Part shown: positions 11,591-23,628 of the stretch, piece by piece
Position numbering within the stretch: position 1 is the stretch's first letter
Layout of the letters: the number at the start of each line of letters is the position of its first letter
DNA from: Liolophura sinensis
Lineage: Eukaryota; Mollusca; Polyplacophora; Chitonida; Chitonidae
Reading direction: 5' to 3'
NCBI RefSeq assembly: GCF_032854445.1
Contig: NC_088302.1
Coordinates: 55,532,237-55,596,236 of the forward strand
DNA length: 64,000 nucleotides
Translations under genes and position numbers: made by a program
Notes under the pieces: generated by a model
What the model was told of the DNA's origin: nothing
Database searches by the model: none
The model's input: only the letters and a program-made list of their open reading frames with translations

Positions 11591-12360
11591 GTGCACTTAT
11601 AACCTGATACCATCCCTGTGTCTGTTAGATTCATGATGTACTTATAAGCTGATACCATCCCTGTGTCTGTTAGATTCATGATGCACTTATAACCTGATAC
11701 CATCCCTGTGTCTGTTAGATTCACGATGTACTTATAACCTGATACCATCCCTGTGTCTGTTAGATTCACGATGTACTTATAACCTGATACCATCCCTGTG
11801 TCTGTTAGATTCACGATGTACTTATAACCTGATACCATCCTTGTGTCTGTTAGATTCACGATGTACTTATAACCTGATACCATCCCTGTGTCTGTTAGAT
11901 TCACGATGTACTTATAACCTGATACCATCCCTGTGTCTGTTAGATTCACGATGTACTTATAAGCTGATACCATCCCTGTGTCTGTTAGATTCATGATGTA
12001 CTTATAACCTGATACCATCCCTGTGTCTGTTAGATTCACGATGTACTTATAACCTGATACCATCCCTGTGTCTGTTAGATTCACGATGTACTTATAACCT
12101 GATACCATCCCTGTGTCTGTTAGATTCATGATGTACTTATAAGCTGATACCATCCCTGTGTCTGTTAGATTCACGATGTACTTATAACCTGATACCATCC
12201 CTGTGTCTGTTAGATTCATGATGTACTTATAACCTGATACCATCCCTGTGTCTGTTAGATTCATGATGTACTTATAAGCTGATACCATCCCTGTGTCTGT
12301 TAGATTCATGATGTACTTATAACCTGATACCATCCCTGTGTCTGTTAGATTCATGATGTA
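11591..12360. repeat. 45-bp minisatellite, 17 copies
   Basis: The unit contains CTTATAACCTGATACC, ATCCCTGTGTCTGTTAGATT and CA(C/T)GATGTA; period 45 bp with few substitutions (AACC/AAGC, CAC/CAT, one CTTG). The minus strand is open throughout, giving a 293-codon ORF (12354-11473) made of about 17 x 15 residues (NLTDTGMVSGYKYI type) and a 38-residue unique tail. Period divisibility by 3 explains the open frame. No signal peptide, splice signal or known family supports a gene, though the low variation means coding cannot be excluded by eye. Confidence 0.95.
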
Positions 12361-13298
12361 CCGTACAATAAACAGATTATGTTGTCCACGGTTGGGTGAC
12401 AGGCACAGATCACTTGCGATGTTGTAGAGGATTGAGGTGTCAAGAGGAAACCAGTTGGAAATGCCAGGATGTCATTGACCTCTCGGTTACTCGAGGCGAT
12501 TATTAGACTTTAGTGTTTAGCTGTGTCTTAACAGGCACCTGTGGCACCATTTCTAGGACAGGTGCAGGGAGCAGTGCGCGGTGGTGTAATCAGTGTAATG
12601 ATGTACTGATCAAATACACTTGATGATCAGACTGTGGTCTGATGATCAGACAGCTTTGGTCCGGCACAGGCATGTATACAAGTCCGAATAGACAGAGTGG
12701 TAGTGCTCACGGTAAGTGGGCAATCTTGGCTGTGGTCTATTAGGACCTAAGACAAATAGACAAATGCGTTTTACCTGGCGACCCAGCCACTCATTCTGTA
12801 ACCCCCAATAAAGTAAGGTTCTAGCCTTCACTCTGTTTTGCAATAAGTTATTGCCATGGGCACGAGGCGGTGCAGATCAAAGCTGTCCCTATCAGAGGTG
12901 TTTAAGTGATTTTCCTGACTGAGTGGCCCTTTCTCGGGGCAAGGTAACAAGACAAGAACAGGGTGATCACAGCTAATAACTTTAATGATGAGATTGTCAA
13001 GGTAGATGCGGCAGCATAAATAGGCAATTGAATTTCTTCAGCACTTTTGCTTGGCTGATGTCTCCAGAATCGATATTCCCCCTCTGTAAGAGGAAGCCAT
13101 TTTGTGACTGGCGGGCCCCGGCTTTGTATGGTTTGCTATCGGCAATTCAAAGTGCCATTTACAAGAGGAAGTGTTACAGTCACAGTTGTGAGTTAATTCT
13201 GACCATTTTCCACGTCCATCCATGAGACTGGGTTCTGTGAACTCGGCCTCTAGACAGGCTTCCCCTCTGTCTTAGACATCACGAACCTGTCCACAGTG
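12361..13298. other. Unique, GC-richer interval
   Basis: This stretch is higher in GC than its neighbours. It includes a 14-bp direct repeat TGATGATCAGACTG/..AG near 12,620-12,655 and an inverted pair GCACCTGT (12,535) / ACAGGTGC (12,558), both E-box-like. Overlapping short ORFs on both strands are not convincing. It may be regulatory, but there is no direct evidence. Confidence 0.35.
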
Positions 13299-13937
13299 GT
13301 GTAATCAAAGTTATGTACATACCTCCAGAGGTGTAATAAGGGTTATGCATACCTCTAGAGGTGTAATCAGGGTTATGCATACCTCCAGAGGTTTAGTCAG
13401 GGTTATGTATACCTGCAGAGGTGTAATCAGGGCTATCCACACCTCTGGAGGTTTAATCAGGGTTATATATACCTCCTGGGATGTAATCAGGGTTATGCAT
13501 ACCTCTAGAGGTGTAATCAGAGTTATACATACATCCAGAGGTGTAATCAGAGTTATACATACATCCTGAGGTGTAATCAGAGTTATACATTCATCCTGAG
13601 GTGTAATCAGAGCTATACATTCATCCAGAGCTGTAATTAGGGTTATACATACCTCCAGAAGTGTAATCAGAGTTATGCATACCTCCAGAAGTGTAATCAG
13701 AGTTATGCATACCTCCAGAAGTGTAATCAGGGTTATGCATACCTCCAGACGTGTAATCAGGGTTATGCATACCTCCAGAGGTGTAATCAGAGTTATGCAT
13801 ACCTTCAGAGGTGTAATTAGAGTTATGCATACCTCCAGAAGTGTAATCAGAGTTATGCATACCTCCAGAGGTGTATTCAGGGTTATATATACCTCCAGAT
13901 GTGTAATCAGGATTATACATACCTCCAGATGTGTAAA
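13299..13937. repeat. 30-bp minisatellite, ~21 copies
   Basis: The unit is GTGTAATCAGRGTTATGCAT followed by ACCTCCAGAG (30 bp). The copies are more diverged on the left. The period is a multiple of 3 and the unit lacks stops in one frame of each strand, which explains ORFs on both strands (74 and 120 codons on +, 117 on -). An inverted scrap of the unit (AACCCTGATT, 13,957-13,966) lies just past the right edge. Confidence 0.95.
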
Positions 13938-16665
13938 TCATACCAGAAGTTTGATTAACCCTGATTTGCAACATGCTGTGTTCATGAAAGTGAATAAATC
14001 CACACCATTACAAAGTTTGCTTTCCTCAGAGCCTTGATCAAAACATTTGCGACTTGGAAGTTCTGAGGGTAGAATGTACTGGCTATCTACAACCAGACCC
14101 AAGATCTCTTTGGTCTACTGGTAGAAGTGCAGCTTAAAGGCTCTATATGATTGCTTGTTCAAAACCCAAGAGAATCACACTTTCACCACTGACACCCTGA
14201 GCAGGTTGAGTTAGGGAACATACATATTCATCGCATTGAAGAGCGTTGTGATTCATTGCTCTTAAGATGAAGACATGACAGGTAGACAAGGAAAGGGTGA
14301 CTGTAACAGGATAGAATGATTGTCTACAGCAGCCTGTATTTAGAATAGTTCAGAACAGAAAAAATGGCTAGATTTTCAGGTAAATTTGGAAAAGCAAACT
14401 GTGAGCACAAGTTACATGAACCCAAGTATGATCTTGAGTCGTCAAGTCTGGTACTGGTGTACATGTAAGGATACTGTGACTAGGTGGGCCGTCAAATCTG
14501 GTTACAATGTCTGATGTACATGTATGGCAGTGAATGGGTAATGTTGAGAAAAAAAGAGACCCCATTAAACAAATAAAATATTGCTGAAAGCAATATAAAT
14601 CCCAAATTAAACAAAGGGCATTGTTATGTTGAGATATTTCAGAGATGTGTATCAGGCAAATTAGTTCTAGCCCTACTGGTTCCATTTCTATCCTGAGGAC
14701 TCCCCTGTACTGCTCAAAATAAGAAGCTAACTGCCTCAAATTGCTCTCTTTGGTGGTAGAAGATAATGAAGTGCATAATTTCTTAAATAGGATACAGAAA
14801 TTGTGTTGGTAATTTTCTGCTATGAAGACTGCCAGTTAATGTCTGTAGTCGACTGGCGTTGTAGCATCCACTGCTTAATTGGACAAACTTTGCCTTGATG
14901 CTGTTTTTTTTTTTTCATTCCTTGGTGAAAATGGAGATGGCAGAGTGTGGTGTTAGTGTTTAGAGAGGTGGGGCTATCTCCTGTGATCAGGTTTTCTTGG
15001 CCTAAGGTGTCTCTGGTATACCCGCACAGCCTTTATGAGTCACAGAGTTTAGATGGTGTCCTCAGGACGAAGACGTACAGCTAATTCTTATTGCTCATCA
15101 TCCAACATTGATTTTTGATTGGAATTGCCCTTGTCACCAGACAGCAGAAAGTTTAATTTGATGAGAAGGCTTTATTATAGTTTACATTGTTACTGGTTTT
15201 TGAGATTCCCAGGAGTGAAGAAGTCTGTTACAGTGCAGTTATGTGAAGTATCTAGCGTATCACTGTCTTGGGATCTCTGCCACAGCCTTCATGCAGGCGC
15301 TGTTTGCTCAAGGGCAACATGTGAGTCATCGCACAATTGTTGCGCTGACAAGGAACAAGTGGACAGTCCTTAGACAACCTGTAATGACGAGAAGATAACA
15401 TCGCTAATCAGGAGCAGGAATGTGCCTTCTGCCTCCTTATTTCGTTTGAAGAGCCCTTTTTTCCTGGAAGAATTCCGACGGGGTTTTGCCCAGTCACGCT
15501 AAAGATTGATAAAATTGCATCAAAGTTTTCCAGAGCAATATGTTTGATTAGCTGTGAGGCAATGAGATTTCTTCCTCAAAATCTTTTTATGTGTTTCATA
15601 AATGGTAATCTGGATGATCTTGAAGTGACTTGAAATGTAACTGGAGTCAGTTTTCTTCTCAATGTTCTGCCGTTGTGCCAAAGAATGCCTGGTTTTATGT
15701 TTTCCACATCTTCATTTCAGCTTACAATTCTTGGTTAAGTGTGAAATTTCATTTTTATTCATGCCTGTGTTTGTAAAGTTTTGTGGTTATATGGCAGGTT
15801 TTCTAGCATCTTTTACTATAAATGGTTTCTACCCATATCTTGTTGTGTTAATCTGAAACCAGTAGGAGAGAACATCAATATAAATGTGTGCAGAAAGTGG
15901 GATTTCCAGACAATTTGTCTAGGTTTGAAACATCTGAAGGAGGCCATACCCTAAAGCCTTGGCTTCATTGCTGTGTCGGTCAGTGCTACATTGATTTTAC
16001 TAATACACCAGCATGAAATTGCAGGTGGTACTTTACTGCGCTGGCTTGCACTGGGGCAGATGAGTTTCTTCCTCCACTGGTCGAGGTGAAGAGCTGCAGA
16101 ATGGATGCATTCTGTTATGACTGCAATAAACCAGCTTTACTGGGTGTTGTCTAGGCACGCCTTCAGGTTGATGTAACATATACTTAAGTATGGTAACTTC
16201 CAAGGGTCCAGTGCAAACTGAACTGACATGGCATCTGAATCATGTTTGTGGTTCTTGTACTGCGCATACTCGGTACCGTCGGATTGAGTAAGAGTGGATA
16301 CGTATAGAGAAATTGGTCAAGAGGTGCAATGCTTTTCCCTGACTTGTAAGATCGAGTCAGAACCTTTTTTTAGCTGCTACACATCCTCTTGTTGCTATAT
16401 ATATTTCTACATTGAGCATGAATAGACATTTGTACATCTATATCCGTATTTTATGGTAAGTTAATATAATGATAAGATAATGTTGAAAAGAATGTTTGAA
16501 GCCACTGTGTTTCAGCTCACTTGGTATTGCAAATAGAGTCCACCTTAGAACCTCTGTGATATCTATTTTATTCACTGTAAAAAAAAAAACAACATAAGCT
16601 AAGTAAAATATGGATGAAATGGACTTTTAGATGTTGTGGGGGCTGGCAGGGTTGGGGGTGGATAT
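13938..16665. other. Unique DNA, no gene seen
   Basis: Unique sequence with a possible tRNA-like fragment near 14,120-14,190. A GC-richer patch lies at about 15,240-15,520 (TGCAGGCGCTG, ATTGTTGCGCTGACAAGG). Short ORFs at 14,368 (-), 15,119 (+) and 15,662 (+) show no recognisable domain. No gene is supported. Confidence 0.5.
14120..14190 (+). mobile_element. Possible tRNA-like fragment
   Basis: TGGTCTACTGGTAGAAGTG resembles an A-box region, and TTGTTCAAAACCC about 45 bp later a weak B-box. There is no clear acceptor-stem pairing. It may be a SINE head, or chance. Confidence 0.3.
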
Positions 16666-16666
16666 T

Positions 16667-16917
16667 GGGGGCTTCATGGCTGAGGGAGTTAGCGCGCCAG
16701 CGCAGCGCAGCGATCTGGGAGCTGCTCTCCAATGCAGCCGCTGTAAGTTCAAGTCCAGCACTCATGCTGGCTTCCTCTCCGGTTACAAGTGGGAAGGTCT
16801 GTCAGCAATCTGGGTTTCCCTGGGGCTCAGCCTGGTTTCCTCCCACCACAATGCAGGCCGCCATCATATAAGTGAAATATTCTTGGGTACAGCATAAAAC
16901 ATCAATGAAAATCAAAT
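16667..16917 (+). mobile_element. tRNA-headed SINE, copy 2
   Basis: This is the best-preserved head. CATGGCTGAGGGAGTTAGCG matches a pol III A-box region, and AAGTTCAAGTCC is the B-box. The body includes GGCTTCCTCTCCGG, TTTCCTCCCACCACAATGC and the tail AAGTGAAATATTCTTGGGTA, ending in CATCAATGAAAATCAAATG. Homologous to the copies at 2.6 and 33.4 kb. The overlapping small ORFs on both strands are incidental. Confidence 0.85.
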
Positions 16918-18239
16918 GAGATGAGAGCCTATTATATTTAGAGTTGGTCTGCCCATTGCATACCCTTCCTGCCATGTGTAACCTCTATAATTTCTGTTCG
17001 GTCTACTTAAGTGAAGTGCCAGCCATGCATTAATGAAGAAAAATAGAAAAAACCTTAATGAGAAATGATTGTAATGAAGAGGATGAAATGAAGAGAGCTA
17101 CACAATAGCATCCAAGAAGTGAAGGCGGAGTAGAAGTTTCCCTGACTGATATCAAGAGTAGTGATTCGCCTTAAGTAACATTTATTGACTGTGAAGAACC
17201 AGGAAGTGAGCAGTGGGGCCTGTGGATGATGAGTGAAGGTAGTGAGCTGAATCTAGACACATATCCGTGGGACGGAAATGCTCGAACTGTTAGGCCCAAT
17301 GCATTCATGGTGTGGCCAGTTATTTGGGCTAAATGACATAGGGAGAGTCTTTGTCCGTATTCTACTGGGCTGACTTAACACACTGCTCAGTTTAATTCAG
17401 CTCTTGCCATCAAGTCAGCCAAGAAATGCCATTTCTTTGTAAATGGTCAAGCACTTAAGTGTGATCCAAATCTATATATGGATTACCATCAAAGATTCAT
17501 CATCTCAGTATCTAAGGCAATTGTAACCGGACAGGAATTGGTCGGAGTTGTAATCCATGTCCACTGACAAGAAGACTGCTGATTGAATTCATCAGGCTTT
17601 TGCCAAATGAAACAGTAGATATGTTTGAGTATCGTACAGATACATACGTATGTATGAGGAGGCAGATGTTGCATCCCATAGCCCATTTCCATTATTCAGA
17701 CTCTTATTCATGAATCTTCTGGTACACGTTTGTACCCTAATTCTTCACCCTTTTCAACCGCCTCGTTGACCAAACGTTTGAAACATTCGACGAGAACTGT
17801 GAGATGTAGAGAAATAATTAGCATAGTTTTATGGCCTACATCTTTAGTGACACACACAAATCATTCTTAGTAGCATTTTCTTAACATTTGTGTGAATAAA
17901 TTCCATTGAAATAAGTGCTTTAGAGGTCGAAAAGTTTGAAGATTTACACTACCCCTTTACCTAATTTTAATTTATTAAAATGATGAAAATGTATAGTATG
18001 CCATCTGTAAATTTATGGATACTAAATTTTAGGTATTAAGTCGTGCTGTCGTCTGTTTTTTCCAAAAAGGGATTTGTTTGCTTTATTGAGTATTCAACAA
18101 ATGGCTGAAATGACTTTGAATTATCCTAACCTGATTGTTGTTGCTTTATATAACTTTCATGTCTCCTGCCCATTGCAATGAGATCTTTCACTGATTCTTT
18201 CTGAAAATTAGAAAGATGGTGGCTGTCTTCATATATGTA
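16918..18239. other. Unique DNA plus one interspersed-repeat copy
   Basis: Holds the 17,745-17,965 copy of an unclassified family. The rest is AT-rich unique sequence with no recognised gene. Confidence 0.5.
17745..17965 (+). repeat. Unclassified interspersed repeat, copy 1
   Basis: This segment shares an ordered series of blocks with 42,213-42,458: CCTTTTCAACCRCCTC, AGAGAAATTAG-like, CATCTTTAGTGAC, AAATCATT, TAAATTCCATTG, AAGTGC.T.AGAGGTC and GAAGATTTACA. Divergence is substantial, so the insertions are old. No inverted termini or coding capacity seen. Confidence 0.65.
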
Positions 18240-19602
18240 GGTGAACGCATATCCTTTGACTTGGGGGTGGGTGAACTCATGGGGAACGCATGTCCTTTGA
18301 CTGGGGGGGTGGGTAAACGTACGGAGAACGCATGTCCTTTGACTGAGGGTGGGTAAGCTGACGGAGAACGCATGTCCTTTGACGGGGATGGGTGAACTTA
18401 CGGAGAACGCATGTCCTTTGACTGGGGGGTGGGTAAACTTATGGAGAATGCATGTCCTTTGACTGGGGGGTGGGTAAACTCACGGAGGAAGCATGTCCTT
18501 TGACTGGTGGTGAGTAAACTGATGGAGAACGCATGTCCTTTGACTGGGGGGTGGGTAAACTTACGGAGAACGCATGTCCTTCGACTGGGGGTGGGTAAAC
18601 TAACAGAGAACACATGTCCTTTGAAGGGGGGGGGGGGTTGTGGTGAATTCACAGAGAACGCATGTCCTTTGACTAGGGTGTGGGTAAACTTACGGAGAAC
18701 GCATGTCCTTTGACGGGGGTGGGTAAACTCACGGAGAACGCATGTCCTTTGACTGGGGGGTAGGTAAACTCACGGAGAACGCATGTCCTTTGACTGGGGG
18801 GTGGGTGAACTCACGGAGAACGCATGTCCTGTGACTGGTGGGTGGGTAAACTCACGGAGAACACGTCCTTTGACTGGGGGGTGGGTGAACTTACGGAGAA
18901 CGCATGTCCTTTGACTAGGGGTGGGTAAACTCACGGAGAACACGTCCTTTGACTGGGGAGTGGGTGAACTTACGGAGAACGCGTCCTTTGACTGGGGGGT
19001 GGGTAAACTCACGGAGAACGCATGTCCTTTGACTAGGGGTGGGTAAACTCAAGGAGAAAGCATGTCCTTGGACTAGGGCATGGGTAAACTTACGGAGAAC
19101 GCATGCCCTTTGACTGGGGAGGTGGGTGAACTTACGGATAACGCATGTCCTTTAACAAGGGTGGGTAAACTCATGGAGAACGCATGTCCTTTGACTAGGG
19201 GGTGGGTAAACTCAAGGAGAACGCATGTCCTTTGACTGGGGGGTGGGTGAACTTACGGAGAACGCATGTCCTTTGACGGGGGTGGGTAAACTCACGGAGA
19301 ACACGTCCTTTGACTAGGGCATGGGTAAACTTACGGAGAGTGCATGCCCTTTGACTGGGTGGGTGGGTGAACTTACGGAGAACGCATGTTCTTTGAGTGG
19401 GGGTGGGGGACCTTACGGAGAACGCATGACTGGGGGGGGGGGGGGTGAACTCATGGAGAACACGTCCTTTGATTGGGGTGTGGGTGAACTTATGGAGAAC
19501 ACGTCCTTTGACTGGGGTGTGGGTGAACTCACGGAGAACGCATGCCCTTTGACTGGGGGTGGGAGTGGGTGAACTCATGAAGAACGCATGTCCTTTGTCC
19601 TT
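18240..19602. repeat. ~40-bp G-rich minisatellite, ~33 copies
   Basis: The unit is GCATGTCCTTTGACTGGGG, GGTGGGTRAACT, YACGGAGAAC; the length varies mainly in the G-run (3-14 G). The + strand carries 2-4 G-runs per unit, reaching 12 G near 18,626 and 14 G near 19,432, so G-quadruplexes are possible. On the minus strand most units contain CCGTGAGTTT or CCGTAAGTTC, a splice-donor-like GTRAGT. Open stretches on both strands (up to 127 codons) are repeat read-through. Confidence 0.93.
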
Positions 19603-20219
19603 TAAGGCTATGAGAGCCTTCCTGTCGAATTCTCACTTCCTTTCGTTGTCTTGGTTTTGTCTTTATCAGATGTTATTCTTTGTTGTTTTATCTACGTGAT
19701 ATCTGCTCTGGTTTTTGGGTTGCTTTTTCCGTGCTCGGAATAATCTTGTGATCAGCGATGCGCACAGTAAACAAAAAAGATTGTGGCAAGTTTGTTTTCT
19801 GTAGTCATTGTATGCTGTATCCTTACCTTATCAAACAATCAATATCGAGTTTGAAGTACCTGGTGCTATCTAACACAGTTGTAACATAAAAAGGATCACT
19901 TCAAAGGCACATCATGTGAAATTAAACAGTTAACCTGCCTAGTGTGGATGGCATTGGCACGCGGTGCAGGAAAGAGTCATCCATTTTTTAGCACATTTCA
20001 CCTCCAGAGATACGATTTATTTAAGATGATTGAAAGTGAAGGAATTTTCTCTAGGAGTACAGAAATTAGTTGCGATGAATACATGATGTACTTACTTGAC
20101 ATGAAATGATGTGCACTCTTTGTCTGGCCAGTTCATTTACATGTTCATTTACAAGTGAAATAAAACCCTAACTCAGGTAAACAAAAAATAGGCTGGATTT
20201 CACCAGTTATGCTGTTATG
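19603..20219. other. Unique spacer
   Basis: AT-rich unique DNA between the G-rich and 40-bp arrays. Nothing recognised. Confidence 0.6.
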
Positions 20220-21395
20220 TTATGCCAACTATCACACTGTCATCATGCTGTGTGTGATTATTTACCAACTATCACACCGTCATCATGCTGTGTTTGATTA
20301 TTTACCAACTATTACATGGTCATCATGCTGTGTGTGATTATTTTCCAACAGTCACACGGCCATCATGCTGTGTGTGATTATTTACCAACAGTCAAATGGT
20401 CATCATGGTGTGTGTGATTATTTACCAACTATCACACGGTCATCATGGTGTGTGTGATTATTTACCAACTATCACACTGTCATCATGCTGTGTGTGATTA
20501 TTTACCAACTATCACACTGTCATCATGCTGTGTTTGATTATTTACCAACAGTCACACCGTCATCATGCTGTGTGTGATTATTTACCAACAGTCACATGGT
20601 CATCATGGTGTGTGTGATTATTTACCAACAGTCACACGGTCATCATGCTGTGTGTGATTATTTACCAACAGTCACACAGCCATCATGCTGTGTGTGATTA
20701 TTTACCAACAGTCACACGGTCATCATGGTGTGTGTGATTATTTACCAACTATCACACTGTCATCATGGTGTGTGTGATTATTTACCAACTATCACACCGT
20801 CATCATGCTGTGTGTGATTATTTACCCACTATCACACGGTCATCATGCTGTGTGTGATTATTTACCAACTATCACACTGTCATCATGCTGTGTTTGATTA
20901 TTTACCAACAGTCACACCGTCATCATGCTGTGTGTGATTATTTACCAACAGTCACATGGTCATCATGGTGTGTGTGATTATTTACCAACAGTCACACGGT
21001 CATCATGCTGTGTGTGATTATTTACCAACAGTCACACAGCCATCATGCTGTGTGTGATTATTTACCAACAGTCACACCGTCATCATGCTGTGTGTGATTA
21101 TTTACCAACTATCACACTGTCATCATGGTGTGTGTGATTATTTACCAACAGTCACACGGTCATCATGGTGTGTGTGATTATTTACCAACTATCACACTGT
21201 CATCATGCTGTGTTTGATTATTTACCAACAGTCACACCGTCATCATGCTGTGTGTGATTATTTACCAACAGTCACATGGTCATCATGCTGTGTGTGATTA
21301 TTTACCAACAGTCACACGGTCATCATGCTGTGTGTGATTATTCACCAACAGTCACACCGTCATCATGCTGTGTGTGATTACACACAGTCATCATG
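20220..21395. repeat. 40-bp minisatellite with hairpin unit, ~29 copies
   Basis: The unit is TTTACCAAC, TATCACAC or AGTCACAC, NGTCATCATG, STGTGTGTGATTA; strictly 40 bp, with units keeping phase from 20,221 to beyond 21,340 and no indel. Each unit contains ATCACAC and GTGTGAT as inverted arms around TCATCATG, so every unit can fold. The TGTTTGATTA variant recurs at about 20,291, 20,531, 20,891 and 21,211 (spacings 240, 360 and 320), indicating blockwise duplication. No long ORF. Confidence 0.96.
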
Positions 21396-21709
21396 GCTCT
21401 GGTTTTATTCTGTATGCTGTAGTCTTTAGTATTAAAAGGTGAAATGCAAAGATGAAATTTTAATTGGATACTACATGTATACATTTATACATTTATGACC
21501 TCTTGCAGTCCACTACTGTGGCATGCAATGTCTGTACATCACAACTTGAAAAGTTAAGTGTTAGTGAAAAAACACCCAAAAGGTATTTTCAAAGTGAAAC
21601 CTGTGACAGTTTTGTGCTTTCTCAGTAGATACTTAAAAGATTTTGCAAACATATTTATTTTCTTAATGGTTCATCTCTAAATGACCATACTTTCTATCCA
21701 AAAAAAGCA
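21396..21709. other. Unique spacer
   Basis: Unique AT-rich sequence of about 314 bp between two arrays. Nothing recognised. Confidence 0.6.
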
Positions 21710-23628
21710 TTTTGTTTACCCCACAGTGTAATGGTGGTATATGTGTTGACAAATTCACTCTGGGAAACACTTAGAAGTTGTTTTGTTTATCCCACAGTGT
21801 AATGGTGGTGTATGTGTTGACAAATTCACTCTGGGGAAACACTTAGAAGTTGTTTTGTTTATCCCACAGTGTAATAGTGGTATATGTGTTGACAGATTCA
21901 CTCTGGGAAACACTTAGCAGTTGTTTTGTTTATCCCACAGTGTAATGGTGGTATATGTGTTGACAAATTCACTCTGGGAAACACTTAGAAGTTGTTTTGT
22001 TTATCCCACAGTGTAATGGTGGTATATGTGTTGACAAATTCACTCTGGGGAACACTTAGAAGTTGTTTTGTTTACCCCACAGTGTAATGGTGGTATATGT
22101 GTTGACAAATTCACTCTGGGGAAACACTTAGAAGTTGTTTTGTTTATCCCACAGTGTAATGGTGGTGTATGTGTTGACAAATTCGCTCTGGGAAACACTT
22201 AGAAGTTGTTTTGTTTATCCCACAGTGTAATAGTGGTATATGTGTTGACAAATTCACTCTGGGGAAACACTTAGAAGTTGTTTTGTTTACCCCACAGTGT
22301 AATGGTGGTGTATGTGTTGACAAATTCGCTCTGGGAAACGCTTAGAAGTTGTTTTGTTTATCCCACAGTGTAATGGTGGTATATGTGTTGACAAATTCAC
22401 TCTGGGAAACACTTAGAAGTTGTTTTGTTTATCCCACAGTGTAATGGTGGTATATGTGTTGACAAATTCACTCTGGGGAACACTTAGAAGTTGTTTTGTT
22501 TACCCCACAGTGTAATGGTGGTGTATGTGTTGACAAATTCACTCTGGGGAAACACTTAGAAGTTGTTTTGTTTATCCCACAGTGTAATGGTGGTGTATGT
22601 GTTGACAAATTCGCTCTGGGAAACACTTAGAAGTTGTTTTGTTTATCCCACAGTGTAATAGTGGTATATGTGTTGACAAATTCACTCTGGGGAAACACTT
22701 AGAAGTTGTTTTGTTTACCCCACAGTGTAATGGTGGTGTATGTGTTGACAAATTCGCTCTGGGAAACGCTTAGAAGTTGTTTTGTTTATCCCACAGTGTA
22801 ATGGTGGTATATGTGTTGACAAATTCACATTGGGGAAACACTTAGAAGTTGTTTTGTTTATCCCACAGTGTAATGGTGGTGTATGTGTTGACAAATTCAC
22901 TCTGGGGAAACACTTAGAAGTTGTTTTGTTTACCCCACAGTGTAATGGTGGTGTATGTGTTGACAAATTCGCTCTGGGAAACGCTTAGAAGTTGTTTTGT
23001 TTACCCCACAGTGTAATGGTGGTATATGTGTTGACAAATTCGCTCTGGGAAATGCTTAGAAGTTGTTTTGTTTACCCCACAGTGTAATGGTGGTATATGT
23101 GTTGACAAATTCACTCTGGGGAAACACTTAGCAGTTTTGTTTACCCCACAGTGTAATGGTGGTGTATGTGTTGACAAATTCGCTCTTGGAAATGCTTAGA
23201 AGTTGTTTTGTTTACCCCACAGTGTAATGGTGGTATATGTGTCGACAAATTCACTCTGGGGAACACTTAGCAGTTGTTTTGTTTATCCCACAGTGTAATG
23301 GTGGTATATGTGTTGACAAATTCACTCTGGGAAACACTTAGCAGTTGTTTTGTTTACCCCACAGTGTAATGGTGGTATATGTGTTGACAAATTCACTCTG
23401 GGAAACACTTAGCAGTTGTTTTGTTTACCCCACAGTGTAATGGTGGTGTATGTGTTGACAAATTCGCTCTGGGAAACACTTAGCAGTTGTTTTGTTTATC
23501 CCACAGTGTAATGATGGTATATGTGTTGACAAATTCACTCTGGGAAACACTTAGAAGTTGTTTTGTTTATCCCACAGTGTAATGGTGGTATATGTGTTGA
23601 CAAATTCACTCTGGGGAAACACTTAGAA
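21710..23628. repeat. 71-72-bp minisatellite, ~27 copies
   Basis: The unit is GTTGTTTTGTTTATCCCACAG, then TGTAATGGTGGTATATGTG, TTGACAAATTCACTCTGGG, AAACACTTAGAA. The length alternates with GGGAAAC, GGGGAAAC and GGGGAAC. On the + strand the T-rich tract plus CCCACAG is a good 3' splice-site match. The sequence after it reads C-N-G-G-(I/V)-C-V-D-K-F in frame, an EGF-like spacing. Variant units (ATRGTGG, TTCGCTC, AACGCTTAG) recur in blocks, implying duplication of multi-unit segments. The 1-bp length differences break the frame between most copies, so no long product is encoded. Confidence 0.95.

Noticed and set aside
12653-12710. Exon-like piece ending CTCACG|GTAAGT
   Set aside because: It is only 58 bp, open in two of three frames and without a pyrimidine tract before the AG; too weak to call.
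20220-21395. CRISPR-like repeat with palindromic repeats
   Set aside because: The 40-bp units follow each other directly, with variation confined to a few positions and no spacers.
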